From assembly GCA_020249505.1 (NCBI GenBank), contig JADCFN010000028.1, forward strand, positions 62,001 through 126,000: a DNA stretch of 64,000 nucleotides, given 5' to 3'. The notes below the pieces were generated by a model. That model saw nothing but the letters and a program-made list of their open reading frames with translations, was not told where the DNA came from and made no database searches. This document shows positions 47,215 through 57,350 of this stretch, piece after piece. Source of the stretch: Roseomonas sp. Its GTDB lineage: Bacteria; Pseudomonadota; Alphaproteobacteria; Acetobacterales; Acetobacteraceae. Made by a program: the position numbers and the translations under genes. Positions within the stretch are counted from its first letter, which is position 1. The number at the start of each line of letters is the position of its first letter.

Positions 47215-48528
47215 TTGCGCCTTTCTCGCGCCTTTTTGCCGACACTGAAGGAAACCCCGGCCGAGGCGCAAATCGCCTCTCATCGCCTCATGCTGCGGGC
47301 GGGCTTAATCCGCCAGACCTCGGCGGGCATTTATGCCTGGCTGCCGGCGGGCTTGCGCGTGCTGCGCCGCGTTGAACAGATTGTGCGAGAAGAACAGGAC
47401 CGCGCCGGGGCGCAGGAAATCCTGATGCCGACGATCCAGCCGGCGGAGCTTTGGCGCGAAAGCGGGCGCTATGATGATTACGGCAAGGAAATGCTCCGCA
47501 TTCGTGACCGACATGAACGCGAAATGCTGTTCGGCCCGACCAATGAGGAAATGGTCACCGATATCTTCAAGCAATTCGCCAAATCCTACCGCGATCTGCC
47601 GCGCAACCTGTATCACATCCAATGGAAATTCCGCGATGAGGTGCGCCCGCGTTTCGGCGTGATGCGCGGGCGCGAATTCCTGATGAAGGATGCCTATTCC
47701 TTTGATCTAACCAAGGAAGGCGCGCAGCATTCCTATCGGCAGATGTTCCTGGCTTATCTGCGCACCTTTGCACGCATGGGGCTCAAGGCCATTCCGATGC
47801 GCGCTGATACGGGGCCGATTGGTGGCAACCTGTCGCATGAATTCATCATCCTGGCCGAGACTGGTGAAAGCCAGGTTTTCGTGAGCCGTGATTTGTTGGA
47901 ACGCGATGTGCTGGCCGAAGCGCCGGATTACGACAGCGATCTGACCGCGCAGGTGGATTTCTGGACCAGCCATTACGCCGCGACCGAGGAAATGCATGAT
48001 GAAGCCGCCTGGGCCACGCTTGCCGAAGACAAGCGCGTTTCCGCCCGCGGCATTGAAGTGGGCCATATTTTCTATTTCGGCACCAAATACAGCGCTGCCA
48101 TGGGCATGGCGGTGACGGGGCCAGATGGCCAGCCGGTGATCCCTGAGATGGGCAGCTATGGCATCGGTGTCTCCCGCCTGGTGGGCGCGCTGATTGAAGC
48201 CAATCATGATGAAGCGGGCATCAAATGGCCCGATGCGGTGGCGCCCTGGGCGGCGGCCATTCTCAATCTCCGTCCCGGCGATGGGCCGACCGACACACTT
48301 TGCGAAACGCTATATGCGCGGCTTGGCACGGAACACGCGGTTTATGATGACCGCCCTGTGCGCGCTGGTGAGAAATTCGCCGATGCGGACCTCATGGGCT
48401 TTCCCTGGCAGGCCATTATCGGCCCGCGCGGCGCCGCTGCCGGGCGCGTTGAATTGAAGCGCCGCATGACCGGTGAGCGTGAGGAAGTCTCATTGGAAGA
48501 CGCCATCACCCGCATCAAGGGCGGCTGA
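47215..48528 (+). CDS. proS: Prolyl-tRNA synthetase (short form)
   Basis: A 437-residue class II synthetase starting at TTG 47215, with GAAGGA (47201-47206) 8 bases upstream; an ATG at 47199 is out of frame. The class II motifs are visible: [41 protein letters not shown] (motif 2 region) and [16 protein letters not shown] (motif 3). It lacks the editing insertion of E. coli ProS, as is normal for alphaproteobacteria. The C-terminal anticodon-binding domain is complete. First gene of proS-lolC/E-lolD. Confidence 0.94.
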   Translation: MRLSRAFLPTLKETPAEAQIASHRLMLRAGLIRQTSAGIYAWLPAGLRVLRRVEQIVREEQDRAGAQEILMPTIQPAELWRESGRYDDYGKEMLRIRDRHEREMLFGPTNEEMVTDIFKQFAKSYRDLPRNLYHIQWKFRDEVRPRFGVMRGREFLMKDAYSFDLTKEGAQHSYRQMFLAYLRTFARMGLKAIPMRADTGPIGGNLSHEFIILAETGESQVFVSRDLLERDVLAEAPDYDSDLTAQVDFWTSHYAATEEMHDEAAWATLAEDKRVSARGIEVGHIFYFGTKYSAAMGMAVTGPDGQPVIPEMGSYGIGVSRLVGALIEANHDEAGIKWPDAVAPWAAAILNLRPGDGPTDTLCETLYARLGTEHAVYDDRPVRAGEKFADADLMGFPWQAIIGPRGAAAGRVELKRRMTGEREEVSLEDAITRIKGG

Positions 48529-48534
48529 GCCAGC

Positions 48535-49782
48535 ATGTTCAACGCTTTTGAGCGTATGGTCGCCTTCCGCTATTTGCGCGCGCGGAAGGGTGAGCGTTTC
48601 GTCTCGGTCATCGCCATTTTCTCGCTGGTTGGCATCGCGCTTGGTGTCGCGACACTGATCATTGTCATGAGCGTGATGAACGGCTTTCGCCAGGAATTGC
48701 TCGGCCGCATTTTGGGGCTGAATGGTCATCTTGGCGTCTACGCGGTGGGCACTTCCTTCACCGATTTTGATGATGTGACCAAGCGCATTCGTGCCGTGCC
48801 GGGCGTGGTTTCCGCCACACCGATTGTGGAAGGGCAGGTGCTGATTACCTCTGATGCTGGCGGCGCCACGGGCGGTCTGGCGCGCGGGATACGGCCGGAA
48901 GATTTGCGCGCGCGGCATCTGATCGCGGATGGCATCAGGCTTGGCAGCCTGGATGCTTTTGAAGGTGAGGATGCCATCATCATCGGGCGTCGGCTTGCGT
49001 CCCGTTTGCGGGTTTCGGTTGGCGATAATGTCAGCCTGGTCTCACCGCAGGGCCGCACCACGGTCTTTGGCACGGTGCCACGCGTGCGCGCCTATCGCGT
49101 GGTCGCGTTGTTTGATGTCGGCATGAATGAATATGATAGCAGCTTTGTCTTTTTGCCTTTGGAAGCCGCGCAGCTTTATTTCCAGCAGCGTGATGCCGCC
49201 ACGCAGATTGAAGTTTTTGTGCAGGACCCAACGCGGCTGCGCGGCGTCATGCGGCAGATCCAGGAAGCCGCAGGCAGCCGGGTGATTGTGCATTCCTGGC
49301 AGGATGCCAATTCCAGCTTCTTCAATGCGGTGCAGGTGGAACGCAATGTGATGTTCCTGATCTTGACGCTGATCATCATTGTCGCTGCCTTCAATATCGT
49401 CTCAAGCCTCATCATGCTGGTGAAGGATAAGGGGCGGGATATCGCAGTGCTGCGCACCATGGGGGCGACCAAGGGCGCGGTGATGCGGATTTTCCTTTTG
49501 TGTGGTGCTTCCATCGGCGTGCTCGGCACCATGATCGGCTTTGTGCTGGGGCTGGTATTCTGCCTCAATATCGAAAGCATCCGGCAATTCCTGCAATCGC
49601 TTTCCGGCACGGAATTATTCAGCCCCGAGGTCTATTTCCTCACGCGCCTGCCCGCGATCCTGGATTACAATGAAGTGGCGCAGGTGGTGGCGATGGGGCT
49701 TGGCTTATCCTTCCTCGCGACACTTTACCCGTCCTGGCGCGCGGCGCGCACCGATCCGGTGGAGATGCTGCGCAATGAATGA
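48535..49782 (+). CDS. Lipoprotein-releasing ABC transporter permease, LolC/E type
   Basis: A 415-residue inner-membrane protein that extracts lipoproteins for delivery to LolA. The N-terminal [18 protein letters not shown] is diagnostic, a first helix follows (about residues 23-45), then a large periplasmic domain, and three C-terminal helices beginning with [19 protein letters not shown]. Only one LolC/E-type gene is present here, so the permease is probably a homodimer, as seen in many alphaproteobacteria. Its end overlaps the start of lolD by 8 bases. Confidence 0.92.
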   Translation: MFNAFERMVAFRYLRARKGERFVSVIAIFSLVGIALGVATLIIVMSVMNGFRQELLGRILGLNGHLGVYAVGTSFTDFDDVTKRIRAVPGVVSATPIVEGQVLITSDAGGATGGLARGIRPEDLRARHLIADGIRLGSLDAFEGEDAIIIGRRLASRLRVSVGDNVSLVSPQGRTTVFGTVPRVRAYRVVALFDVGMNEYDSSFVFLPLEAAQLYFQQRDAATQIEVFVQDPTRLRGVMRQIQEAAGSRVIVHSWQDANSSFFNAVQVERNVMFLILTLIIIVAAFNIVSSLIMLVKDKGRDIAVLRTMGATKGAVMRIFLLCGASIGVLGTMIGFVLGLVFCLNIESIRQFLQSLSGTELFSPEVYFLTRLPAILDYNEVAQVVAMGLGLSFLATLYPSWRAARTDPVEMLRNE

Positions 49783-50455
49783 AGCGCCCCTTCGCCTAGC
49801 CGCCGTTGAACGCCGCTACCGCACGGAAGCGGGCGAATTGCCCGTGCTGCTCGGCGCTGATCTGACCATTGCGGCGGGTGAGATCGTGGCGCTTGTCGCC
49901 CCTTCCGGCACCGGCAAATCCACCTTGCTGCATCTTGCGGGCTTGCTCGAAAAGCCTGATGGCGGAGAGGTCTTCATCGCCGGTCAGGCTGCCGGGTCAC
50001 TTTCGGACGAGGCGCGCACCACCATCCGCCGCACCACCATCGGCTTTGTCTATCAATTCCATCATCTGCTACCGGAATTCACTGCCGCCGAGAACATCAT
50101 CCTGCCCCAGCTTGCCGCCGGCAAAAGCCGCGCCGAGGCAACCCAGCGTGCGAAGGATTTGCTTGGGATTTTCGGCCTGCAAGCGCGGCTGGATCATCGC
50201 CCGGGCAAGCTTTCGGGCGGCGAACAGCAGCGCGTGGCGATTGCGCGAGCGCTTGCCAATCAGCCGCGGCTATTGCTGGCGGATGAGCCGACCGGCAATC
50301 TGGATGTCGGCACATCCGATCGGGTTTTTGCCGAATTGCTGGAACAGGTGCGCGGCCAGGGCTTGGCAGCGCTGATCGCCACACATAACCCTGACCTTGC
50401 GCGCCGGATGGACCGGGTAGTGACGCTGCGGGATGGGAAGATCGTAAGCGGGTAG
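49775..50455 (+). CDS. lolD: Lipoprotein-releasing ABC transporter ATPase LolD
   Basis: A 226-residue ATPase. The start is ATG 49775, overlapping the permease by 8 bases; the longer frame lies in the permease gene. Walker A is APSGTGKST near residue 45, the Q-loop region contains [15 protein letters not shown] typical of LolD, the signature LSGGEQQR and Walker [13 protein letters not shown] follow, and the switch is ATHNPDL. It drives lipoprotein release with the LolC/E permease. It converges on the minus-strand hupE gene with only 2 bases between them. Confidence 0.93.
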   Translation: MNEAPLRLAAVERRYRTEAGELPVLLGADLTIAAGEIVALVAPSGTGKSTLLHLAGLLEKPDGGEVFIAGQAAGSLSDEARTTIRRTTIGFVYQFHHLLPEFTAAENIILPQLAAGKSRAEATQRAKDLLGIFGLQARLDHRPGKLSGGEQQRVAIARALANQPRLLLADEPTGNLDVGTSDRVFAELLEQVRGQGLAALIATHNPDLARRMDRVVTLRDGKIVSG

Positions 50456-50457
50456 AT

Positions 50458-51039
50458 TTACCCCAGCAGCAACAACGCCCCAAAACCGGCAATCGCTGCG
50501 CCACCAAAGCGGAGCGCGCCGGCATAGCGCGCGCTCGCCACGCCAAGTGCGGTGCCGAAACCATGCAGCAGCGCGGAGCCCGCCAGCATGCCAAAAGCGG
50601 TCGGCAGCGCTGCGCCGCCAATCTCGCCGCCATGCGCCAGGCCATGCACCAGCCCCGCCACCAGCACCAAGGGCAGCGCCACCGCCGCGCGGAAGGGCCG
50701 CGCCATGGCCAGCATGGCACCCAGCACAATCAGGCTGCCCGCCACCGCGGTTTCAACCACGCCAAAGCCAAGCCCTATGCCACCCGTGAACGCCAGCGCA
50801 ATGCCGCCCGCCATGCCGGCCAGGAAACCCACCGGCGGCAGCCAGCCGCGCCGCCAGCCGAGTGAGGCCGCCCAAAGCCCAATCGCCACCATCGCCGCCA
50901 CATGATCAGCACCCATTAGCGGGTGCAGGAAACCCGCAACCAGCCCATGCTCATGCCCGGCATGGGCCAAAGCGGGGCTGGCGCCAAAGGCAAGGGCGAG
51001 GAAGGGCAGGGCGGTCAGGGCAAGGCGGGGCAGGGACAT
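50458..51039 (-). CDS. HupE/UreJ family nickel/cobalt permease-like protein
   Basis: A 193-residue integral membrane protein. The start is ATG 51039 with AGGAGCC upstream. A signal-peptide-like first helix ends in PALA-HAGHEHG, the histidine-rich mature start typical of the family. GFLHPLMGADHVAAMVAIG and GLVHGLAHGGEIGG supply the conserved histidines and aspartate that are thought to bind Ni or Co. Six hydrophobic helices fit the family. No urease or hydrogenase genes are in the window, so the metal's destination is unknown. Confidence 0.88.
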   Translation of the reverse strand: MSLPRLALTALPFLALAFGASPALAHAGHEHGLVAGFLHPLMGADHVAAMVAIGLWAASLGWRRGWLPPVGFLAGMAGGIALAFTGGIGLGFGVVETAVAGSLIVLGAMLAMARPFRAAVALPLVLVAGLVHGLAHGGEIGGAALPTAFGMLAGSALLHGFGTALGVASARYAGALRFGGAAIAGFGALLLLG

Positions 51040-51131
51040 GGGTGGCTCCTGTAACGATCCAAAAATCATCCTGATCGCGCATCGGGCGGCAGGCAAGAGT
51101 CTTTATGCTGGATTGCGCGCAGCGCTGGAAA

Positions 51132-51758
51132 TCAGACGACCCTCTCCACAATCTTCTGCGGCACGGGCACTGTCGCGGCGAAAGATGGCCGCGCCTCCAG
51201 CCGCGCACTCATTGCCGCCAGCGCCGGATACATGGCCGCCCAATCGAACTCCGCAAATCGCACACTCAAGTAGCGAAGGACCGTTCCCGCCGCGATATCG
51301 GCCAAGCCGAAGCGCCCGCCGACCAGAAACCCATCAGTCGCACTCTCGGCCAGCGCAAGCACGCCGCCTTCAACCTTGCGGCGCTGCCGCGCCATCCATT
51401 CCTCACTGGGCGCATCGCGCATGCGTTCGAAGAAAAGCAGCACCACGGCATCGCAAATGCCATCCGAGATCACCTCAATCTGCCGTGCGCGCAGCACATC
51501 CTGGGGGTCATCGGGCAGCAGCCGCGGCGAGGGGTGCCGGTGCTCCAGCCATTCCAGGATGAAGCGGCTTTCGTAGATGCCAGTGCCATCAGGCAGTACC
51601 AGCACAGGCAGTTTCTCCAGCGGATTATATGCGGGCGTGGCCGTAGAGCCGTGCCAGGGCACCTCGGTCTGCAACTCGAAGGGGATGCCCTTTTCGATCA
51701 GCGCAATACGCACCTTGCGGGCATAGGGCGATGGTGTTGCACTGATCAGGCGATACAT
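51132..51758 (-). CDS. Glutathione S-transferase family protein
   Basis: A 208-residue soluble protein with the GST fold. The N-terminal thioredoxin-like domain starts MYRLISATPSPYARKVRIAL, with Ser at the usual activating position (SPYARKV), and includes LPVLVLPDGTGIYESRFIL, the glutathione-contacting region. The C-terminal helical domain ends in FAATVPVPQKIVE. It lies 7 bases downstream of the Bug-type gene on the same strand and is probably co-transcribed. Substrate unknown. Confidence 0.88.
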   Translation of the reverse strand: MYRLISATPSPYARKVRIALIEKGIPFELQTEVPWHGSTATPAYNPLEKLPVLVLPDGTGIYESRFILEWLEHRHPSPRLLPDDPQDVLRARQIEVISDGICDAVVLLFFERMRDAPSEEWMARQRRKVEGGVLALAESATDGFLVGGRFGLADIAAGTVLRYLSVRFAEFDWAAMYPALAAMSARLEARPSFAATVPVPQKIVERVV

Positions 51759-51765
51759 GGCGGTA

Positions 51766-52734
51766 CTAATTCAGATAGGCGCCAGTGGCCTGCACCACTT
51801 CGCCCCAGGCGGTGCGCTCACGCCGCTGCAATTCGGCCAGCGCTTCGGGTGTTGTTGGTTCTGGAACGGCGCCTTGCATTCGCAATACCTCAATGAATTG
51901 CGGCTGGCGCATCGCTTCATGCACAGCCTGGTTCAGGCGCGTGATGATGGGCGCTGGCGTGCGCGCTGGCGCGTAGATCGCCTTCCATAGCCCAGCATCC
52001 AGCGTGCCGCCGAGTTCAAGGATCGTCGGCACATCGGGATAAAGCGGCACGCGTTGCTTTGCAGCCACTGCCAGCACGCGAAGCTGCCCTGCACGCCAGG
52101 CGCCTTCCGCACCGCCGGCTGGAAGCGCCATGCAATCGACCTGGCTTGCGATGATTGCCTGCATGGCCGGCGCTTGGCCGGTGAAGGGCACATGCAGCAT
52201 CTCAACCTGCTGCTGGCGCAACACCCGTTCCATCGCAAGATGCGAGGTGGAGGCGACACCCCAGCTGGCGAAGGTGATGGTGCCGGGCCGCGCCTTGGCC
52301 GCCGCCATCAGCGCGCGGAAGTCACGGATATTGGGCTGTGAAGGTCCGCTGATATAGGCGAAGGGCACATTGGCCACGAAGCTAATCGGCGCGAAGTCGC
52401 GGTCCGGGTCATATTGCAGTGCCCGCATGGCGGTGGGCAGGATCGCTTGCGTGTCCACAATGCCCATCCAGAGCGTGTGGCCATCGGGGGCCGAGCGCGC
52501 CGCTGCCGTGCCGCCCACACTGCCACCCGCCCCGGCGCGGTTTTCGACAACAACGGCGACACCCAGGATTGGTGTCAGCGCCTGCGCCATGGCGCGGCTC
52601 ACCACATCATTCAGCCCGCCTGGCGGGAAGCCCGAGATGATGCGGATGCTGCGCTCGGGAAAGGCGAGCGCGGGCGCGGCGAGCGCGACGGCAGCGCCAG
52701 TGCCGAGCAAGGTGCGGCGGGTCATCAAATGCAT
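51766..52734 (-). CDS. Bug/TctC-type periplasmic solute-binding protein
   Basis: A 322-residue binding protein of the tripartite tricarboxylate transporter family. The signal peptide begins MTRRTLLGTGAAVALAAPA and cleaves near ALAFPER; a start at the second Met (52725) is equally plausible. Mature hallmarks are IRIISGFPPGGLNDVVSR, VVENRAGAGGSVG and AALQYDPDRDFAPISF-like text. No TctA/TctB membrane genes are adjacent, so it is an orphan binding protein, a very common situation in beta- and alphaproteobacteria. Ligand unknown. Confidence 0.9.
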   Translation of the reverse strand: MHLMTRRTLLGTGAAVALAAPALAFPERSIRIISGFPPGGLNDVVSRAMAQALTPILGVAVVVENRAGAGGSVGGTAAARSAPDGHTLWMGIVDTQAILPTAMRALQYDPDRDFAPISFVANVPFAYISGPSQPNIRDFRALMAAAKARPGTITFASWGVASTSHLAMERVLRQQQVEMLHVPFTGQAPAMQAIIASQVDCMALPAGGAEGAWRAGQLRVLAVAAKQRVPLYPDVPTILELGGTLDAGLWKAIYAPARTPAPIITRLNQAVHEAMRQPQFIEVLRMQGAVPEPTTPEALAELQRRERTAWGEVVQATGAYLN

Positions 52735-52994
52735 ATGGAAGGTCCCCTTTTTCCGAGCGGCGCCTCCTCAGTAGCGTCCGTGTCGGTTAACCGAAAACCG
52801 GCGGCCCCGACATTCTCTAAATGGGTAGCCGCATTTGGCTCGATGATGCGTTTAACCATAGGGCAGCGCGGCTCGCAATCCATAGTCCAGAGAAAATTCG
52901 CAAAAGACAGGAAATCGCGGCGTCGTCGCGCGATACCATTCGGCTTGAAAATGCTTTACCTTGGCGCCTCACGCGATTCCGGAACGCCAACTGC

Positions 52995-55900
52995 ATGTCA
53001 TTTATTCATCTGCACACGCATTCGGCCTATTCGCTCTCGGAAGGCGCGATCAAGGTTGAAAAGCTCGCGGCACTCGCTGCCGCCGATGGCATGCCGGCGC
53101 TGGCGCTGACGGATACGGGCAATCTGTTCGGCGCTTTGGAATTCGCCGAAGCCTGCACGAAGAAGGGCGTGCAGCCGATCATGGGCTGCCAATTGGGGCT
53201 TTCGCGGGCCAGCACGGATGCTGATCGGCCCGATGCGCACCGCCTGCAGCCTGATCCGCTGGTGGCACTCGCGCTCACGCCCAAGGGGCTCGATAATCTG
53301 CAGCGCCTGTCATCGCTCGGCTTTTTGCGGGACGATGCCTCGGGCAGGCCAGCCGTACTGCTGGACCAACTCGCAGAACATGCCGAAGGGCTGTTTTTGC
53401 TGACGGGCGGGACGCTCGGCCCGATTTCGCGCCTGTTGTTGGAAGGCCAGAAGCCCGCCGCAGAAAAACTGCTCGCGCGGCTCAAGGAAGCCTTCCCGGA
53501 TCGGCTGGCGGTAGAACTCAACCGCCATGGGCGGGATGAGGAAGCCCGGCTGGAACCTGCCTTGCTCGCACTTGCCCATGCCGCGCGCCTTCCGATCATC
53601 GCCGCCAATGATGTCTATTTCGCCGCCCCCGCCATGTATGAAGCGCATGATGCGCTGCTTTGCATCGCCGAAGGCCGCACCATGGCGGAACGCGACCGCC
53701 GGCGTGTGACGCCGGAGCATTGGTTCAAGCCGGCGGAAGCCATGCGCACGCTATTCGCTGATCTTCCCGATGCCTGCGACAATACGCTTGCCATAGCGCG
53801 CATGAGCGCGGTGATGACCGAAGCGCGCAAGCCCGAATTGCCGATCTGCCCCAAGGTGCAGGAAGGCAAGACGGAAGCTGAAACACTCCGCGCCATGGCC
53901 GAAGCCGGGCTTGAACAGCGCCTGGATGCCATGCGCCCCGCGCCGGATGCAGCAACCCGCACGCAATATCGCGAACGCCTAGCCTATGAAATCGGCGTCA
54001 TCGAGAAAATGGGTTTTCCCGGCTATTTCTTGATTGTTGCCGATTTCATCCAATGGGCGAAAGCGCAAACCCCGCCCATTCCGGTGGGGCCGGGGCGCGG
54101 TTCGGGCGCGGGTTCCGTCGCGGCCTGGTCGCTGCTGATCACGGATCTCGATCCCATCCGCTTCGGCCTGCTGTTTGAACGCTTCCTCAATCCCGAACGC
54201 GTTTCCATGCCGGATTTCGATATTGATTTCTGCCAGGACCGGCGCGACGAAGTGATCGCCTATGTCCGGCGCGAATATGGCGAAGATCGCGTGGCGCAAA
54301 TCATCACCTTCGGCAAGCTGCAAGCCAAGGCCGCGGTGCGCGATGTGGGGCGCGTGCTGGGTATGCCTTATGGGCAGGTGGATAAGATCGCGTCCCTCAT
54401 TCCGAATAATCCGGCCAAGCCCGTCACACTGTCCCAAGCCATTGATGGCGAAGCGCGTTTGCAGGAAATGCGCGATGGCGATGAGCAAGTGGCGCGGCTT
54501 TTGGATATCGCGCTGCAGGTGGAAGGGCTTTATCGCAATGCCTCCACCCACGCCGCCGGCCTGGTGATTGGGCGCAAGCCCTTGATTGAAACCGTGCCGC
54601 TCTATCGCGACCCACGCTCTGAAATGCTGGTCACTCAGTATTCGATGAAATACGCCGAGATGGCAAGCTTGGTGAAGTTCGACTTCCTGGGCCTAAAAAC
54701 ACTCACGGTCATTGAACGCGCGCTCGACATCCTGAAAGGGCAGGGGATTGAGGTAGATATCGCCGCCATCCCGCTGGATGATCCGAAAACCTATGACATG
54801 CTCGGGCGCGGCGATGCTGCCGGTGTGTTCCAGTTTGAAGGGCAGGGGATGCGCGACTGTCTAAGACAGATGCGCGCCAACCGGTTTGAGGATTTGGTGG
54901 CGGCAGTGGCGCTTTATCGGCCAGGCCCCATGGCGAATATCCCGGCCTATTGCGCCCGCAAACATGGCGAGGCGTGGGCGCCGCCGCATGAGGCAATCCT
55001 GCACATATTGTCGGAAACCTATGGTATCATGGTTTATCAGGAACAGGTCATGCAGATTGCGCAGGATTTGGCGGGCTATTCGCTCGGTGCTGCTGACCTG
55101 CTCCGCCGCGCCATGGGCAAGAAGATCCGAAGCGAAATGGAAGCCCAGCGCAAGATTTTCTGCGATGGCGCGGAAGCGCGCGGCATTGAACCTGCCAAGG
55201 CCGCCGAGATTTTTGATTTGATGGAGCGCTTCGCCGATTACGGCTTCAACAAATCCCACGCTGCCGCCTATGCCTTGGTCAGCTACCAAACGGCTTGGTT
55301 GAAGGCCAATCACACGGTCGCCTTCCTCGCGGCTTCCATGACGCTTGACCTTTCCAATACGGATAAGCTCGCCGGCCATATGCAGGAAGCGGCGCGCTTG
55401 GGGATCGCCGTGCTGCCGCCGGATATCAACCGCAGCGGCGCCGATTTCCGCGTGGAAGCGCGGGATGATGACAAACAGGCCATTCGTTTTGCGCTGGCAG
55501 CCGTGAAGCGCGTGGGTGAAGGGGCCATGCGCGATCTGGTGGCGGCGCGCGATACAGGTGGTGATTTTGCCTCACTCGCGGATTTCGCGGCGCGGGTGGA
55601 CCCCAAGCTGCTCAACAAGATGCAGATCGAAAACCTGGCCCGCGCCGGCGCTTTTGAATGCCTTGATGGCAATCGCGCCCGTGTCATGGCCGGGGCCGAG
55701 ACCATTTTGCGTCGCGCCCAGGCCAGTGCCGAGGAACGTGACAGCGGCCAGATTGGCCTTTTCGGTGCTGAACCCGGCAAAGCGGAAGCGCTGCGCCTGC
55801 CGGATGTGCCGGATTGGCAGCCGCTTGATCGGCTTTCTCAAGAAGCGGAGGCGATTGGCTTTCATCTTTCCGCCCATCCTTTGGATGCCTATCGCCAGGC

Positions 55901-56444
55901 GCTGAAGCGCATTGGTGTGGTGCCATCATCTGCCATTGCGGACCGCGCCAGCCGTGGCGGCGGGCGCGTGAAGCTGGCTGGCACGGTGGTGAATGCCAAG
56001 GAACGCACGACGAAGACCGGCAGCCGCATGGCCTGGGTTCGGGTTTCCGACACCCATGGCAGTTTCGAAGTGACCTGCTTTTCCGAGGTGCTGAACCGCA
56101 GCCGAGAGCTGCTGGCCGAAGGCAGCGCCATTCTGGTGACGGCCGATCTGCGCATGGAAGGCGAAGCGCTGCGTTTGACGGCGACCGAGCTTGAAAGCCT
56201 GGACAAGGTCGCCGCCAATGCCGGCGGCGGCATCAAGCTCTGGCTGGAGGCGACCGCGACGCTTGACCCGATCCGCGCCTTGCTGACGCGTGAAGGCCGC
56301 GGGCGCGGGCGCGTGATCCTGGTCCCGCGGCTGGGCAGTGAACAGGAAGTTGAAATCGCGCTGCCGGGCGGCTTCAATGTCGGGCCAAGGCTGATGCAGG
56401 CCATGCGGGTGGTGCCGGGTGTGGCGCAGGTCGAGGAGTTTTAG
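52995..56444 (+). CDS. dnaE: DNA polymerase III alpha subunit
   Basis: A 1149-residue replicative polymerase. The start is ATG 52995, giving MSFIHLHTHSAYSLSEGAI, the PHP domain's first motif; the open frame runs 58 codons further without similarity. The PHP signature ALTDTGNLFGALEF follows. The catalytic aspartates are in SMPDFDIDF near residue 406, and the finger region GPGRGSGAGSVAAW is just before. Later parts include FADYGFNKSHAAAYALVSYQ, helix-hairpin-helix and OB domains. It is the housekeeping DnaE (not DnaE2/ImuC, which lacks this length and context). The 260 bases upstream contain no other gene. Confidence 0.95.
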   Translation: MSFIHLHTHSAYSLSEGAIKVEKLAALAAADGMPALALTDTGNLFGALEFAEACTKKGVQPIMGCQLGLSRASTDADRPDAHRLQPDPLVALALTPKGLDNLQRLSSLGFLRDDASGRPAVLLDQLAEHAEGLFLLTGGTLGPISRLLLEGQKPAAEKLLARLKEAFPDRLAVELNRHGRDEEARLEPALLALAHAARLPIIAANDVYFAAPAMYEAHDALLCIAEGRTMAERDRRRVTPEHWFKPAEAMRTLFADLPDACDNTLAIARMSAVMTEARKPELPICPKVQEGKTEAETLRAMAEAGLEQRLDAMRPAPDAATRTQYRERLAYEIGVIEKMGFPGYFLIVADFIQWAKAQTPPIPVGPGRGSGAGSVAAWSLLITDLDPIRFGLLFERFLNPERVSMPDFDIDFCQDRRDEVIAYVRREYGEDRVAQIITFGKLQAKAAVRDVGRVLGMPYGQVDKIASLIPNNPAKPVTLSQAIDGEARLQEMRDGDEQVARLLDIALQVEGLYRNASTHAAGLVIGRKPLIETVPLYRDPRSEMLVTQYSMKYAEMASLVKFDFLGLKTLTVIERALDILKGQGIEVDIAAIPLDDPKTYDMLGRGDAAGVFQFEGQGMRDCLRQMRANRFEDLVAAVALYRPGPMANIPAYCARKHGEAWAPPHEAILHILSETYGIMVYQEQVMQIAQDLAGYSLGAADLLRRAMGKKIRSEMEAQRKIFCDGAEARGIEPAKAAEIFDLMERFADYGFNKSHAAAYALVSYQTAWLKANHTVAFLAASMTLDLSNTDKLAGHMQEAARLGIAVLPPDINRSGADFRVEARDDDKQAIRFALAAVKRVGEGAMRDLVAARDTGGDFASLADFAARVDPKLLNKMQIENLARAGAFECLDGNRARVMAGAETILRRAQASAEERDSGQIGLFGAEPGKAEALRLPDVPDWQPLDRLSQEAEAIGFHLSAHPLDAYRQALKRIGVVPSSAIADRASRGGGRVKLAGTVVNAKERTTKTGSRMAWVRVSDTHGSFEVTCFSEVLNRSRELLAEGSAILVTADLRMEGEALRLTATELESLDKVAANAGGGIKLWLEATATLDPIRALLTREGRGRGRVILVPRLGSEQEVEIALPGGFNVGPRLMQAMRVVPGVAQVEEF

Positions 56445-56528
56445 GGAGCATTTACGATCGAGGTATTCGCGATATTGCGCTTGACGAGAGCGGTGATGTG
56501 TTAGACCCTCAGACCTAAACAGTTTGGC

Positions 56529-57350
56529 ATGGTGGTACGGTTGATGACCGAAGATGACCGCATCACTTTAATCATTGAGGGCTTGCCCGAGGACGAAGGG
56601 CGCGTCCGGCTTAGTGCATTTATGGCGCAGCTTCAGAGCTTTAGCGCGACAGTTGCCAGGCTCGACAAGGACGCAAACGCTGGAAAGGCTGCAACCTATT
56701 TCAGGATCGCAGCGCTTTCCTACAATAGCCCGGTGAGGGTTGTTCTTGAACCACAACCGCTTGGAAGAAGCCCGTATATGGGGGCAGCAATCCTTGACGG
56801 TCTTGAGCGTGTCACGTCTGCTTTAGAGGCGGGGCAAGACTTATCGGGTCTAGACGCTGATCTTCTCGAAGATATCCGGGGATTATCCGGGCCGGTAGGG
56901 AAATCGATCAAAAGCGCGGCGCTGGTTTTCCGTAACCAGAGATTCGAATTGACCTCCAGTGTCACTAAAGAATTGGACCACGCTCTGGCTGTGGATGAAG
57001 AATGCGCAGGCTCCATTGAGGGCGCTTTGGAGCAAATCAATGTCCATCTTGGCGCAAATGTCTTTCACATTTACCCCGAAGTTGGGCCGCGGAAAGTGAC
57101 TTGTCGCTTTCCATCAAAACTTCATGACGATGCGGTCGCCGCAGTCGGGAAACGGGTTGAAGTATTTGGAGTTCTTCACTTTAGAGCAGGCGCAAGTTTT
57201 CCCCATGCGGTTTCTGTTGAAGAGCTACAGCCGATTCCTTCTGACGCCGACCTACCGGATTGGGAAGATTTGCGAGGACTCGCGAGAGATGCGACTGGGG
57301 ATTTGAGCAGCGAGGAGTTTGTCCGGAGGCTTCGTGATGAATGGCGCTGA
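56529..57350 (+). CDS. Unknown protein, partner of a PIN-domain nuclease
   Basis: A 273-residue soluble protein that I cannot assign to a named family. It opens (after MVVRLM) with DDRITLIIEGLPEDEGRVRL, has an acidic helical middle, then a beta-rich block from INVHLGANVFHIYP through GPRKVTCRFPSK to VGKRVEVFGVLHF and VSVEELQPIP that looks like a small barrel. It ends in a charged helix SSEEFVRRLRDEWR, resembling toxin-wrapping tails of antitoxins. Its stop overlaps the PIN gene's start by 14 bases, so the two are co-expressed. It is far larger than VapB-type antitoxins. Codon use is visibly richer in A/T than dnaE or mazG. A second ATG at 56544 is possible as start. Confidence 0.75.
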   Translation: MVVRLMTEDDRITLIIEGLPEDEGRVRLSAFMAQLQSFSATVARLDKDANAGKAATYFRIAALSYNSPVRVVLEPQPLGRSPYMGAAILDGLERVTSALEAGQDLSGLDADLLEDIRGLSGPVGKSIKSAALVFRNQRFELTSSVTKELDHALAVDEECAGSIEGALEQINVHLGANVFHIYPEVGPRKVTCRFPSKLHDDAVAAVGKRVEVFGVLHFRAGASFPHAVSVEELQPIPSDADLPDWEDLRGLARDATGDLSSEEFVRRLRDEWR